Below, piece by piece: positions 39,085 to 49,048 of a stretch of DNA of 64,000 bases. Positions within the stretch are counted from its first letter, which is position 1; every line of letters begins with the position of its first letter. The notes under the pieces are model-generated. The model was not told the origin of the DNA. It searched no databases and saw only the letters and a list, made by a program, of their open reading frames with translations. The position numbers and the translations under genes were made by a program. The DNA is from a bacterium (GTDB lineage: Bacteria > Oederibacteriota > JAAXVQ01 > JAUVAV01): contig JAIORK010000032.1 in the NCBI GenBank assembly GCA_021108215.1, positions 157,732 through 221,731 of the forward strand. Reading direction: 5' to 3'.

Positions 39085-41414
39085 ACCGGTTTATCCAGCG
39101 CGTCACCGGTTGGCAGCATTTCGTTATTTTGTTTGTCCTGAAGTGCGATCTGGACCTGATAACGTCCGGGGGTTATTTGTTTTGGGACAGGCAATTGGTA
39201 GGTCTCATGCAGGATCGAACGAGCGTGAAAGCGTTCCCGCAAACCGTTTCCACCCAATAATCGAGCTTCTTTCCAAACGGTCTTGGCCTTCTCCGCGCGG
39301 GGGCTTTCCGGCCGGCCGGTTGCCGGAACAATTCTAAAAAGAACCAGGATTTTTTTATCCTGCAATGGAGTTAATTTTTGCCAGGTCAGGGTGATTTTCA
39401 GCAGCGCAAATTGGTGTATCCGCTTGACCGGTTTGTGTAGTTGGGCGGAAACCAGCCTGAATTTACCGTTAAAATCACGGATAAACGTTTTGGTCAGGGG
39501 TTTTCTGTCTGTCACCCGATCCTCGTTCGCGCGGCGGCGGATGCGAAACACGGATAAAAACTGTTTGTCCCGGGGCGTCTCCCAGTAGGCAAGCGGCGCG
39601 TGTGCCTCTAAAACTTGCAAGGATTGCAATAGAAATTGCAGGGTCGGTTTAGGTTTCATAGGCCGGGTTAGAAGAAATTGGTGGGTGCCCGGACGGGTTT
39701 TGCGTGAAAGGATGCGGATCCACTCGCGGGAGAAAGTGATTTCTTTTAAAAAGCGTTGCTGCGGTGTCTGACCTAGGGTCCGAAAAAAAGGATTTTGATC
39801 AAGCTGCATATCCGGCCAGCTCTTTGAAAAGGACTTGAAGAAAAGGTCTTGCCGAATATCCATGTGAATTTGTACATAGGTGAAGGGGAACTGCCATTGG
39901 GCTCTGGGGAAATACAAGGCTGCGTTTTCCGGAAGTGATTCCATAAAACGTTGGGTCTGGATTAAGGTGCTGTCCGGGTTGGCGGCTTGCGGTATATGTT
40001 TTTTTAACAAGCTGTAACTTTGGATAAATGCCAGCAAGGGAATGCACAATACGACCATGATTCCAAACCAGGTAGGCTTGAGACGATGCTGGATCTTTGA
40101 AAGCTGCACGTCGGTATGACCAAGAATTTGATAGCAGTACTCCAGACCAATGAAGCTCCAAAAGGCACAGCCCAGCGATAGGTTTAATCGGGTTATATGT
40201 GTATGTTCTTGTAAAAGCAATAATTCGCCGCCCAGGGCACACAGCGGAAGAATGGCCAGGGTCAATCGACCGGCGGAATCAATGCCCGAGGTCGTAGTCC
40301 CCGGCTGGCGCAGGAGGGCGGTTCGCAGGTTGAGCAGCAACCCGAAAATAATCACCATCAGAGGAAAAAACGGATAGGTCATCGCAAAGCCAACCACGGT
40401 TTCCCAGAATTGCCGCACTGCGGCATGGAAATTTTTAATCATCAATAAGGTCTGTGCACCATCGGAACAGTAACTGACGAACCAAAAAAACAGCGCTTTC
40501 AAAGATTCCGAGGGCGGGGTTATTCCCGGCAGGGAAACCAAATCCGGATTGAACAGGGCATTCGGAGAAAGTAGCCGCAGGGGAAGATAAAGGTAAGGCA
40601 GGCAGGCACCGGCGAGTGCACTTATAATAACCAGCCAATAGAGTTTACTCCGGCTGCGCTGCCGGGGCAGACCGATAACCAATCCCATAATCAGTGCGGT
40701 GATAACCCAGGCGATCAGAGCGGGATGCTGGGCGCCTGTCAATCCACAGAGAAAAGCCCAGGCGGTCAGCTTTAATTTTAGATTGCGCAGTGAGCGGGGA
40801 TTTAGAATATCCAAGGTGGTATAGACGCAGGCCGTGATCAGGAAAACAAGAAAGGTGTCGTAGTGTGCCACCAGGGCTGTTTGCCAGAGGAAGGGAGAAA
40901 AAAAGAACAGCAATGCGGCGGCCAGACTGATTAGAGAAGAAAAATACAATCGGCGTCCGGTCAGAAAGATGAGTAGTGCGGCCAAAGCGGCATAGATTAA
41001 ACTGGCAAAATTAATACGCCAAATTTCAGAGCCATAGGGAACCAGCCAGGTAACTAATTTGGTTGCCATGAGGTAAAGCGGATATCCCGGGAACTGGACA
41101 ATACCCAGGGTGGATACGCCCAGGGTGAATTCGGCAAAATCGTTGCCGAGTAAATCCGTCCCCAGTAAATGGAGCGAGATAATCAATGGCAGTAAAAGAG
41201 CCAACAAAGCAAAAATTGGATCAAGCACCGATGCACTGCCGAGTTTTCCTAATACCCGCGTACGGGACGTAACAGGCAAACCGATCTCCTTTATTCCCTG
41301 CGGCCCAAACGAGCCGGGGTGTGTGAATCTGCTCATTATACGCATCCCGTATTGAACATGCCATGAAAAATTGGAAAACCTTTTTAACATTCGTGTGCGA
41401 GTAGACGTTGACAT
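39012..41414 (-). CDS. DUF2723-family (TMEM260-like) GT-C membrane protein
   Basis: The 800-residue product has about 11-12 membrane segments in its first 470 residues and a soluble C-terminal half. The first loop, GNDFAEFTLGVSTLGIVQFP followed by GYPLYLMATKLV, matches the DUF2723 signature (usually D-GE-...G-HPPGYPLY). Eukaryotic TMEM260 is a protein O-mannosyltransferase, so a lipid-sugar-dependent glycosyltransferase is the best guess. The acidic residue after GND is Phe-Ala-Glu instead of the usual Ser/Gly-Glu pair. ATG 41414 has no clear ribosome site; the Met at residue 9, 24 or 27 could be the true start. The gene opposes both neighbours. Confidence 0.78.
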   Translation of the reverse strand: MSTSTRTRMLKRFSNFSWHVQYGMRIMSRFTHPGSFGPQGIKEIGLPVTSRTRVLGKLGSASVLDPIFALLALLLPLIISLHLLGTDLLGNDFAEFTLGVSTLGIVQFPGYPLYLMATKLVTWLVPYGSEIWRINFASLIYAALAALLIFLTGRRLYFSSLISLAAALLFFFSPFLWQTALVAHYDTFLVFLITACVYTTLDILNPRSLRNLKLKLTAWAFLCGLTGAQHPALIAWVITALIMGLVIGLPRQRSRSKLYWLVIISALAGACLPYLYLPLRLLSPNALFNPDLVSLPGITPPSESLKALFFWFVSYCSDGAQTLLMIKNFHAAVRQFWETVVGFAMTYPFFPLMVIIFGLLLNLRTALLRQPGTTTSGIDSAGRLTLAILPLCALGGELLLLQEHTHITRLNLSLGCAFWSFIGLEYCYQILGHTDVQLSKIQHRLKPTWFGIMVVLCIPLLAFIQSYSLLKKHIPQAANPDSTLIQTQRFMESLPENAALYFPRAQWQFPFTYVQIHMDIRQDLFFKSFSKSWPDMQLDQNPFFRTLGQTPQQRFLKEITFSREWIRILSRKTRPGTHQFLLTRPMKPKPTLQFLLQSLQVLEAHAPLAYWETPRDKQFLSVFRIRRRANEDRVTDRKPLTKTFIRDFNGKFRLVSAQLHKPVKRIHQFALLKITLTWQKLTPLQDKKILVLFRIVPATGRPESPRAEKAKTVWKEARLLGGNGLRERFHARSILHETYQLPVPKQITPGRYQVQIALQDKQNNEMLPTGDALDKPVYFISACEFWVVDSTSEGVSDANP

Positions 41415-41436
41415 TCGATTCCAGGGATTTTATAAT
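41408..41436 (+). promoter_or_regulatory. Consensus sigma-70-type promoter
   Basis: TTGACA (41408-41413), 17 bases, TATAAT (41431-41436): a perfect match. The spacer TTCGATTCCAGGGATTT matches that of the promoter at 46381 in 13 of 17 positions. It reads toward the AftB-like gene at 41569, leaving a leader of about 125 bases, and overlaps the predicted start of the minus-strand gene. Confidence 0.85.
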
Positions 41437-41568
41437 TTTTCGAATTAGTGTTGTATCAATCGTATTTATTTTGTCTTGCTCTGACGGATTTTTCGCGGGT
41501 TTGAAAGCAAAAAAATGATCGGTGAGAAACTTTAAGTGTGTGTCCCAATATTATGAAGGTAGGTGTCT

Positions 41569-43563
41569 ATGCAGCTGGCAGTTCCTTATATTTTAATTTC
41601 TCTGTTGATGGCTGATTTTGTTTTTTTAGGATTTTCTGTTGTGCAGGCAAATCCGTTTAAAGCCTGGCTGGCCGTGCTGGGTTATTTTGTACTTTCAGCA
41701 GGATTGATGCTACGCAGCATCCCTGGAAAAAACACAAATACGGATGCGTTGAAACACATGCTCTCACAGATGGCGGGAAAAGTATCCGGGGTAATTTTTT
41801 CCCGGAAGATTTTGGCTGGTTTAGCGGCACTGCTGTTTTTGATCGGGCAATTTTTTATTTTGGGTGCAGGTCGTTTGAACAAAATTGAAGGGATGGAATT
41901 TGCAGCTGCGCTACGCTGGGGGCTGGGTCTGACGATGGGAGGGTTGTTGCTGGCAGCACCGTATTTCATGAAGCGCGCAGGGCGTATTCATGTCACGCCG
42001 CAATTGCTGCAATGGTTTTTGGTAACAGTGTTTTTGGGAGGATTTCTTTGGTGGAGTATGCTGTTTCTTCATGCGGCATCTTTTGATTTCGGGGACCACC
42101 GCATGTACAGCTTGTTTGATGATGCCATGATTTCGCTGCGCTATGCCCTTAATTTTACAGAGGGAAATGGTCTGGTCTGGAATATCGGGGAACGGGTGGA
42201 AGGGTATACCAATCTGCTGATGGTACTGGTGATGTCTATCGGGACATTCTTATTCAGCCCGAATGGCGCAGTCCTGTATACGCATATTGTAGGTGTTGTC
42301 TTTATTGTGGTCATTGCTTTTTGTCTTAGGCGCATCGCGGCGATTGTATTGTGTGACGTGGCGGAGGAGCGACGCGGCATTTATGCGGCCATCGCGTTTT
42401 TTTTACCCCTGAGCTATTATCCGTTGGTGTACTGGTCGGTTATGGGCATGGAGACCGGTTTGCTTTCCATGCTGGTGACTGCGGCGGTTTTGGTGGTTGT
42501 CCGGCCGGTTTCAACCGCGCGGATCAATCCGTTATTTTCCCTGCTGCTGGGAATGATGGTCCTGGTAAGGCCGGACGCAGTCATTCAGGCCGGGTTATTA
42601 CTCCTTTTTCGTTTTATAACACTGCTGCCGCATCGCAAGGCATTTTTGGTGATTTTTGTAGAAGGCCTGCTTTTCTGTGTTCTGCCGGCAGCCCAATTAT
42701 TTTTTAGGCACAGCTATTACAATGAATGGCTGCCCAATACCTACACGTTGAAAATGGTGGGATTGGACATCAAGATTCGTGTCCTGGGCGGTTGGGGGTT
42801 TATGAAAATTTTCATTCGTTCTGTCTGGCCGGCGTTGTTGCTGGGTACGGTGGGAACGGTTTGGCAGTTTAAAAAAGAAAAAGCACTTATATTGCTGCTA
42901 ATGCTTTCGGTTATGGCTTACCAGGTTTATGTGGGTGGTGATCCCTGGCCTTACTGGCGCATTATGGCACCCTATTTACCTTTGTTGCTGCTATTAAATA
43001 TGTCTGCGTTGGAAAGTTTTTTCAGCTGGATGATTGTACGGAAGTTTCAACCGACACCGCGGTTTCAGCGCGCAGGTGCGATTTTAGTTTCTGTGTTGAC
43101 AGTGTTATTGCTGGTCATTTCGTGGACTAATTTAAAATTCGGGAAAGAAATATATTTTTTAGAGAAACCTTTTTCCGCTCAATACAATGCATCTCATGTG
43201 CGGATTGGACTTAATTTAAAAGAAGTCTGCAAACCGGAAGCCACTGTGGGCGTTTTTTGGGCGGGGACCATCCCCTATTTTTCCGGGCTGCGGGGAATTG
43301 ATTTTTTAGGCAAGTGCGACAAGACCATTGCCAATTTAGAGCCGGATTCCGGGATGAGCGGACATGGTATGCTCAGCATACCGGGGCACAATAAGTATAA
43401 TCTCAAGTATTCCATCGTCGAGTTAAAGCCCGATTATATCCAGAACTACTACTGGGTAGGGAATGATGAAACCGTGTATGCCAAGGAACACTACATCATG
43501 AAAAACAATATGCTGTTTAAAAAAGACTCAGTGAATATCAACTGGGACCGCTTGCCCGATTAA
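41569..43563 (+). CDS. GT-C glycosyltransferase, AftB-like
   Basis: A 664-residue membrane protein with about 12 predicted segments. The first large loop contains [20 protein letters not shown] followed by [15 protein letters not shown], which is the hallmark of mycobacterial AftB and its many bacterial relatives (usually DDAYI..RY..N...G.GLVWN.G..VEGYTN). The paired aspartates are the likely catalytic and metal residues. The C-terminal soluble part has [16 protein letters not shown] and [12 protein letters not shown], also seen in that group. It probably moves a sugar from a polyprenyl-phosphate donor to an envelope glycan; the sugar is unknown. ATG 41569 is preferred to GTG 41563 because of AAGGTAGG spacing. 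Confidence 0.82.
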   Translation: MQLAVPYILISLLMADFVFLGFSVVQANPFKAWLAVLGYFVLSAGLMLRSIPGKNTNTDALKHMLSQMAGKVSGVIFSRKILAGLAALLFLIGQFFILGAGRLNKIEGMEFAAALRWGLGLTMGGLLLAAPYFMKRAGRIHVTPQLLQWFLVTVFLGGFLWWSMLFLHAASFDFGDHRMYSLFDDAMISLRYALNFTEGNGLVWNIGERVEGYTNLLMVLVMSIGTFLFSPNGAVLYTHIVGVVFIVVIAFCLRRIAAIVLCDVAEERRGIYAAIAFFLPLSYYPLVYWSVMGMETGLLSMLVTAAVLVVVRPVSTARINPLFSLLLGMMVLVRPDAVIQAGLLLLFRFITLLPHRKAFLVIFVEGLLFCVLPAAQLFFRHSYYNEWLPNTYTLKMVGLDIKIRVLGGWGFMKIFIRSVWPALLLGTVGTVWQFKKEKALILLLMLSVMAYQVYVGGDPWPYWRIMAPYLPLLLLLNMSALESFFSWMIVRKFQPTPRFQRAGAILVSVLTVLLLVISWTNLKFGKEIYFLEKPFSAQYNASHVRIGLNLKEVCKPEATVGVFWAGTIPYFSGLRGIDFLGKCDKTIANLEPDSGMSGHGMLSIPGHNKYNLKYSIVELKPDYIQNYYWVGNDETVYAKEHYIMKNNMLFKKDSVNINWDRLPD

Positions 43564-43781
43564 TTTTAAGCACATGCCGCAACGATTGAGGGGAAATCCA
43601 TACGTTTTTTGAAGTTCGAGAAATAAAGGCAGGGAAATATCCTGAATAATAGTAAAGAATAATCGTGGTTTTTTGTTGTACAACCTTGAAAAATTCCGGT
43701 TATAATAGCGTAATTTTAATGGCAATTTCGCAATTCGCGAAAATTGAAATAACCGGGAGTATATTCGAAAGGCGGATGATA

Positions 43782-44339
43782 ATGGGAAATGTCAAAGCAA
43801 GCCGCTGGATTGATTGTCATGAATACCTGGTAAAAGAATTCGGTCCCCGATGTGATGAAAAAATTCTGGCAGACCTGAGTCCGGAAGATCAGGCGGTTTT
43901 TCAAAAAGAAATTCTTCCCTTTCAGTGGCTTGATTACGGTGCGTATCTTCGTTACGTGTTTGCAGCAGACAAAGTGATGGGAAAAGGTGATAATAATCTT
44001 GTGGCCTTGAGCAGTCGCTATACGGCGCGCAAGCACTTCAGTGGTATTTATCGTATTTTTATATCTGTTGCCTCGCCGCAATTTGTTCTTAAACGGTCCG
44101 CCCGGGTATGGCGGCAATATTTTGATGTCGGAACAATAGAAACACTGGAAGCCGCTGACAAACATGTGTTGGCCAAGTTGACCGGTTATCCCGATATTCC
44201 GCTCAATCATGATCTTTCCCACATACCCTTTATGGAAGAAATTTTGACCATGTGCGGTGCGAAAAATCCTAAGGGAAAGCATCCCAAATGTCAGGCACGC
44301 GGTGATGATCATTGCCTTTGGGAATTTCATTGGGAGTGA
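43782..44339 (+). CDS. DUF2378/V4R-like sensor protein
   Basis: ATG 43782 with AAAGGCGG before it gives 185 residues. Its parts (GPRCDEKILADLSPEDQAVF, FQWLDYGAYLRYVFAADKVM, ARKHFSGIYRIFISVASPQF, ARVWRQYFDVG) follow the pattern I know from the DUF2378 (TIGR02265) proteins, common in myxobacteria and related to V4R ligand-binding domains. The end, CGAKNPKGKHPKCQARGDDH plus CLWEFHWE, contains the three cysteines typical of V4R-type pockets. It probably senses a small ligand for signalling; no output domain is attached. It faces a nucleotide cyclase on the other strand. Confidence 0.65.
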   Translation: MGNVKASRWIDCHEYLVKEFGPRCDEKILADLSPEDQAVFQKEILPFQWLDYGAYLRYVFAADKVMGKGDNNLVALSSRYTARKHFSGIYRIFISVASPQFVLKRSARVWRQYFDVGTIETLEAADKHVLAKLTGYPDIPLNHDLSHIPFMEEILTMCGAKNPKGKHPKCQARGDDHCLWEFHWE

Positions 44340-44379
44340 GTAATTCAAACACCTAAGGATTTTCCGGAAATGCGATTAT

Positions 44380-44745
44380 TTAAAAACTTACCCCGATCAT
44401 GATATTGGGCGACAGCGAGGGTGCATTGACTGCCGCAGCGGCATCTGAATAAGTATAATCAAGCCGCGGATTTACATTTTGATTGTCTGGATAGTAAATC
44501 GTATCATGTCCCACCAAGGCACCCGGGACATAGTAGTCCACACCCGCTAAAAACAGCAGACTTAGCCGGCGGTTGATCGGAAAATCACCTTTGAGCCCGA
44601 GTCCCAATCCCCATTGCTTGCCGGTAATATCAAAAGCCTCGTTGGCACCGACATAGTGGAAATGGGCATTAAACAAAGCAAAGCGCGGTCCGGCTAAGAT
44701 TTGAAATTGTATTTTGACAATGGCCACCGGATAAAGGAAAGTCAA
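44380..44745 (-). CDS. Short outer-membrane barrel-like protein, possibly truncated
   Basis: The 121 codons encode amphipathic strands (FQILAGPRFALFNAHFHYVG, WGLGLGLKGDFPINRRLSLL, FLAGVDYYVPG) and end with the barrel-like signature NIMIGVSF. The only nearby start is TTG 44745, with no ribosome site and no signal peptide. The frame stays open further upstream into the end of the cyclase gene (reading GFDPHKFKAPPLTFLYPV). The most likely explanation is the 3' remnant of a longer barrel gene joined to the cyclase gene, or a frameshifted one. Function unknown. Confidence 0.45.
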   Translation of the reverse strand: MTFLYPVAIVKIQFQILAGPRFALFNAHFHYVGANEAFDITGKQWGLGLGLKGDFPINRRLSLLFLAGVDYYVPGALVGHDTIYYPDNQNVNPRLDYTYSDAAAAVNAPSLSPNIMIGVSF

Positions 44746-44761
44746 AGGCGGTGCTTTAAAT

Positions 44762-46057
44762 TTATGCGGGTCGAATCCGGAAGGTGAACCAACCCCAGAA
44801 AAAACCGGCCAACCCGATTATCAAGGCATAAATATCGAGATTGCGAAAATAAAATCTTCGGGTCAGGGAGATGCGTTTTTCCGGCACACCGATTTGGGGG
44901 GGCAGGACACGTGGAATCCAACCGTATTTTTCGCGGCGCACCAGGACTTTGTTCCAGACGATTTTGTTAACCTGTTTAATATCTGCCAGCAGGAGGAGAT
45001 TACCCGGACCGAGGATCATCAGGGGATCAGAGGTGAAATCGGGATTGCGATGGATGACACTTTTTTCTGCAACGGTTTTGACGAAAAGATGCTTGGATTC
45101 GAACTGCGCGGCATGTAAATGGGGTGAAAATGTGTTAGGGATAAGACTGAAAATAGTATACGCAAGGATAAAGAAAACAAAAAAACCGAAACCGCCTTTG
45201 ATGACTTGCATCATACGCAAAGAGATGGTCCTGGGCTTTAATTTGTAAAGCACGTAAATCGTGCCGCTCAGCAGCAACAGAATCAGTATTAACCACAACG
45301 GATAGTCTGTGAATAATAAGAGCGGCTTGAGCATCATTAGCGCGAGGGCTTCGTTTTCTCCCAGAAAAAACCGTAAGTAAAGGAACCCGAGCAGCAGAAG
45401 GATTGCCAGACCGCACAGTAAATAAATCATCATGGAGAAACGCTGCCTGGGAATCAGGGGCAGTCGGGTAGGCAGTTTGAGGTTTTCAATCAGATCCGGG
45501 GCTTGTTCCCAATGACACTGGAAAATTTCCAGCAGTTCACTTTTGCCTTTGGGTTTAAAAGAACCTTTTTCAGTAATGGGAATATCCGTCTCGCCCAGCT
45601 GGTTTTTGGTGGCGGAGGAAAATAAAATTTGGCTGCCCCGGCCTTGGCTCTCGATGCGTGAGGCAATATTGACCGTATCGCCATAGATGTCATTGTGTTC
45701 AACAATGGTTTTGCCGGTATGCAGCCCGATCCTGACTTTCAAAGAAAAGTTGAGATTGTTTTGCCGTTCTTTTTCCAGGACTTGCTGCATGGCAATGGAT
45801 GCCTGGATGGCCAGCCGGGGATCTTTAAATGAGGCGAAGATTGAATCGCCGATGGTTTTGATAATGCGCCCGCGGAATTTTTTTACAATCGGGAAGAGCA
45901 GCCAGTTATGCCGGTCAAGCATAAGCCGCCCGCGAACATCGCCGTGCGTGGCCCAGAACTTGGTGGATTGGACAATATCGGAGAAAAGAATTGTACGTTC
46001 TTTGCGTGCCAGATTGATATGGCGGATAATACTTTGGTCATCCCGTTTGGAACCCAA
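44762..46057 (-). CDS. Membrane-bound class III adenylate/guanylate cyclase
   Basis: It probably makes cAMP or cGMP. The catalytic domain (about 20-190) has TILFSDIVQSTKFW with metal Asp27, IIKTIGDSIFASF with metal Asp71, VRIGLHTGKTIVEHNDIYGD and TVNIASRIESQG. Four membrane segments follow (about 208-233, 246-270, 288-310 and 403-426). Between the third and fourth is an extracytoplasmic SH3-like domain (about 325-395, ending EKYGWIPRVL) that may bind cell-wall peptide or glycan. The cyclase is thus at the N-terminus with the sensor behind it, the reverse of many receptors. The TTG start is backed by GGAAGGA eight bases upstream. Confidence 0.88.
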   Translation of the reverse strand: MGSKRDDQSIIRHINLARKERTILFSDIVQSTKFWATHGDVRGRLMLDRHNWLLFPIVKKFRGRIIKTIGDSIFASFKDPRLAIQASIAMQQVLEKERQNNLNFSLKVRIGLHTGKTIVEHNDIYGDTVNIASRIESQGRGSQILFSSATKNQLGETDIPITEKGSFKPKGKSELLEIFQCHWEQAPDLIENLKLPTRLPLIPRQRFSMMIYLLCGLAILLLLGFLYLRFFLGENEALALMMLKPLLLFTDYPLWLILILLLLSGTIYVLYKLKPRTISLRMMQVIKGGFGFFVFFILAYTIFSLIPNTFSPHLHAAQFESKHLFVKTVAEKSVIHRNPDFTSDPLMILGPGNLLLLADIKQVNKIVWNKVLVRREKYGWIPRVLPPQIGVPEKRISLTRRFYFRNLDIYALIIGLAGFFWGWFTFRIRPA

Positions 46058-46380
46058 GTTTATAATCCTTCCGATACAGGGATAGGTTTAAATAAATCAT
46101 CCCCGCACTCCCCCGGTACCCGGCATGCGCCGGGCAAGTGCGCCGGACACGGTACGCCGGGCAAGAGTGCGGAGTAGTCAGGTAACCTTCACCCGTTATC
46201 CCTCTCCCTAAAAGGGAGAGGGAATGCGGTAACCCCCGACTAAAGTCCGGGGACTCTTTTGGTATATTGAAATCGGAAGTATCTTATCATTAAACACTGA
46301 ATTATCAAGAAATATCCGTTTTTTTTGAGGGGGCATGGATTTTTATTTGTTTTTTAATGACAATTCGGGAATTTTCGCGG
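46058..46380. repeat. Intergenic stretch with palindromic repeats
   Basis: Between about 46105 and 46175 arms CCGCACTC and GAGTGCGG enclose GCGCCGGGCAAG and CGCCGGGCAAG units, related to the 8936-9026 repeat. A second hairpin, CCCTCTCCCT/AGGGAGAGGG, is at 46201-46222, and CCCCGACT/AGTCCGGGG follows at about 46235-46253. The remainder up to the promoter at 46381 is AT-rich and without a visible gene. Confidence 0.6.
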
Positions 46381-46409
46381 TTGACATTGGATTCCGGCGC
46401 TTTTATAAT
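46381..46409 (+). promoter_or_regulatory. Consensus sigma-70-type promoter of the DUF2298/NHL locus
   Basis: TTGACA (46381-46386), 17 bases, TATAAT (46404-46409): a perfect match. The spacer TTGGATTCCGGCGCTTT matches the one at 41408 in 13 of 17 positions. About 130 bases of leader precede the first gene. Confidence 0.85.
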
Positions 46410-46547
46410 TCTCCAAATATATAATATAGAAGGATCATGCAAAATACTGCGAAAGCAGTGTATTTACAACAGTGGTTGCTGTGTAGTGCTTTGTTTGTGA
46501 AGGGTCTTTGAGTCGTGAGATGTTATCAATAGGGGGGATTATTCGGC

Positions 46548-48944
46548 GTGGGAGGCATTTTTGTTTGGTGGTTATTGATGACTGTTTTTGGAGTTGTGGT
46601 TTTACCGATTACCATAAAAACTTTTCAATTTTTACCTGACCGGGGGTATGGTTTTTCCAAGCCGTTGGGCCTGGTGCTTATTGGATTGGTGACGTGGTTG
46701 CTGGGGTTTTTACATTTTTCAGCACTGACGATTATTCTGGCAGTGGTGTTGATCTCAGGTTTTTCCTTTTGGCTTTGGATGAAGTATAAGGAAGAAATTT
46801 TAGGTGTGTTGCGTGAACGCAAAGGGTATGTTTTGGTCGTGGAGTTGTTTTTTGTTTTTCTCTTTTTGCTCTTTGCCTTTTTTAGAATGTATAATTCGGA
46901 TATTTTGGGAACAGAAAAATTTATGGACATGGCGTTTTTAAACGCGATCACCCGTTCACCCGCATTCCCGCCGTATGATCCCTGGTTGTCAGGTGCATTC
47001 TCGATTAGCTATTATTATTTTGGTTATTTTTTAATGGCACTTTTACTCAAACTCTCAGGCACCGCCCCGGCTATTGGATTCAATCTTTCTTTGGCCATGC
47101 TCTTTGCGCTTTCCGGCATCAGTGTCTTTACGGTTATTTATAATCTGACCCGGCGGCTGGCGTTTGCTTTTGGCGGCTGGGCATTTATTTATATGTTGGG
47201 GAATTTGGACGGTTTCCGGCAGGTATTGACCACGCGCTCAATTGGAAATTTTAATTGGTGGACACCCTCGCGTGTGGTAGCAGATACAATCAATGAGTTT
47301 CCGTTTTTTTCTTTTTTGCTGGGGGATATGCATCCGCATATGCTGGCGGTTCCTTTTATTTTGATCGGACTGGGTCTGGCGCTTAACCACTTACTCTCGC
47401 CGGACCGGGAGATCACGATCAAGGCACCGGAGCAGTTGGCCCGTTTTTCACTTTGGGGAATTATCATCGGTTCTTTGGGGTTTTTAAACAGTTGGGATCT
47501 TCCGGCGGTCTTTTTCATCGCGGTGCTGTCCATTTTTTTTCAGCAGTATCGCCAGCGTGTCGACTGGAAAGTGTATCCCTGGAAAGGCATGGGGTTGGGC
47601 ATCGCGGTCATGACGGCATTGATGATTATTCCGTATATTCCGTTTTATATCAGCTTTCAGAGCCAGGCCAAGGGGATTGCCTGGACAACTCAAAATACAC
47701 GTGTAAATGATTTTCTGCTTATTTTTGGATTATTCACTTTTATGGTGCTGACCTTTATCATGGCGCGTTATCACACCTGGTTTGTGACCATTCTGACCGG
47801 TCCGCAAAAAGTTATGCCCGAAGAATTGCCAATGAAAAAATTTTGCGCCCAATGTGGCAGTCATCTGCGGGAAGGTAAATTTATTTGCGGAAAATGCGGC
47901 TATCAAGCTGCGGCGACAAAGCAAATGGATATGGCGCAGCCCTTAATCCGGCCGATTAGTGAGCTGCCCCGATGGGTGTCGGCGTTTTTTAGATTTGTGC
48001 TCCAACCATTGACCGTTTTGAAAAACAAAGAGAGCCGTCAACCGGCCTGGATAGCCCTGGGATTGCTTGTTGTGATTGGTTTGGCAGTGGTTTTGAAAAT
48101 GGTTTTTTTTGGCGCCGAAAATAATCCGCAGCCAATTATGTTGGGGCTGGCGCTGTTTTTTATTTTTAGTATTGGTTTTTTGTTGGCCGCCAAGATTGAT
48201 AAGCCCGAGACGGTTTTTATACTGGTTTTACTTTTGACCGCCGGCCTGTTGGTGTTCGGTTGTGAAACCCTGCATATTAATGATACGTTTAATCCGCCGT
48301 TGGACAGGATGAATACGGTGTTTAAATTTTTTTATATGACCTGGTTTTTGTTGGGGCTGGCGGCAGTCTATGGTGTGGCCTGGACATTTCAGTTTTCCAT
48401 GCGCAACACCAACCTAAAAGTTGTTTGGCTGCTGCCCATGGTACTCTTGATTGCGGCCTCCCTGGTTTATCCGTATGCATCCGTGATGATCAAGACCAAT
48501 CACTTTTCCAATCGCGCCACCCTGGACGGTTCTGATTATCTGCGCCGGTCCTATCCGGCGGACCGCGCAGGTATTGAGTGGCTGCGCAAAAGCGTACGAG
48601 GCAACCCCGTAGTGCTGGAAGCCACCGGCGGGGAATATACCGATTTTGCCCGGGTCTCGACCTTTACCGGTCTGCCCACGGTATTGGGTTGGGGCGGGCA
48701 TGAGCTGCAATGGCGGGGAAACTATGACGAACCGGGCAAACGTATCCCGGACATTGACACGCTTTATGGATCTGAGGATATTGAATTAACCCGGACCTTA
48801 ATTGAAAAATATAATATTGTTTTTGTTTTTGTGGGTACCCTGGAGCGCCAAAAATATCCCGGCAAGCAGTTGGATAAGTTCGGGCGCTTTATGGAAAAGG
48901 TTTTTGAACACCCCGGCGGTGTCGTGATTTACCGTCGGCGGTAA
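46548..48944 (+). CDS. DUF2298 (Chlor_Arch_YYY) membrane protein with inserted zinc ribbon
   Basis: A 798-residue protein with 15 or so membrane segments. The N-terminus (WWLLMTVFGVVVLPI, LPDRGYGFSKPLGLVLIG, WLLGFLHFS) and FMDMAFLNAITRSP, YYYFGYFLMALLLKLSG and FPFFSFLLGDMHPHMLAVPF match the DUF2298/TIGR03662 family, known from Chloroflexi and archaea and predicted to be a GT-C-type glycosyltransferase. Residues about 428-455 hold a zinc ribbon (two CxxC pairs, FCAQCG and CGKCG) in a loop between membrane segments, which I do not know as a standard part. GTG 46548 has AGGGGGG ten bases before it. The TIGR03663 gene follows, as in other genomes. Confidence 0.85.
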   Translation: MGGIFVWWLLMTVFGVVVLPITIKTFQFLPDRGYGFSKPLGLVLIGLVTWLLGFLHFSALTIILAVVLISGFSFWLWMKYKEEILGVLRERKGYVLVVELFFVFLFLLFAFFRMYNSDILGTEKFMDMAFLNAITRSPAFPPYDPWLSGAFSISYYYFGYFLMALLLKLSGTAPAIGFNLSLAMLFALSGISVFTVIYNLTRRLAFAFGGWAFIYMLGNLDGFRQVLTTRSIGNFNWWTPSRVVADTINEFPFFSFLLGDMHPHMLAVPFILIGLGLALNHLLSPDREITIKAPEQLARFSLWGIIIGSLGFLNSWDLPAVFFIAVLSIFFQQYRQRVDWKVYPWKGMGLGIAVMTALMIIPYIPFYISFQSQAKGIAWTTQNTRVNDFLLIFGLFTFMVLTFIMARYHTWFVTILTGPQKVMPEELPMKKFCAQCGSHLREGKFICGKCGYQAAATKQMDMAQPLIRPISELPRWVSAFFRFVLQPLTVLKNKESRQPAWIALGLLVVIGLAVVLKMVFFGAENNPQPIMLGLALFFIFSIGFLLAAKIDKPETVFILVLLLTAGLLVFGCETLHINDTFNPPLDRMNTVFKFFYMTWFLLGLAAVYGVAWTFQFSMRNTNLKVVWLLPMVLLIAASLVYPYASVMIKTNHFSNRATLDGSDYLRRSYPADRAGIEWLRKSVRGNPVVLEATGGEYTDFARVSTFTGLPTVLGWGGHELQWRGNYDEPGKRIPDIDTLYGSEDIELTRTLIEKYNIVFVFVGTLERQKYPGKQLDKFGRFMEKVFEHPGGVVIYRRR

Positions 48945-48955
48945 ATGATAGTGTG

Positions 48956-49024
48956 GAGACACAGCATCCCGCATGCGCCCTGCAAGAGCCGGGCAGGCGG
49001 GATAAGTTGCTGTGCTCCTACATG
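48956..49024. repeat. GTAGGAGC-type palindromic repeat
   Basis: The arms GAGACACAGCATCCCGC and GCGGGATAAGTTGCTGTGC plus TCCTAC form an imperfect hairpin around GCATGCGCCCTGCAAG. The GTAGGAGC end is shared with the element at 51005-51053, one gene downstream. Confidence 0.6.
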
Positions 49025-49048
49025 TGTGATTATAATTAGGAGGCAACT

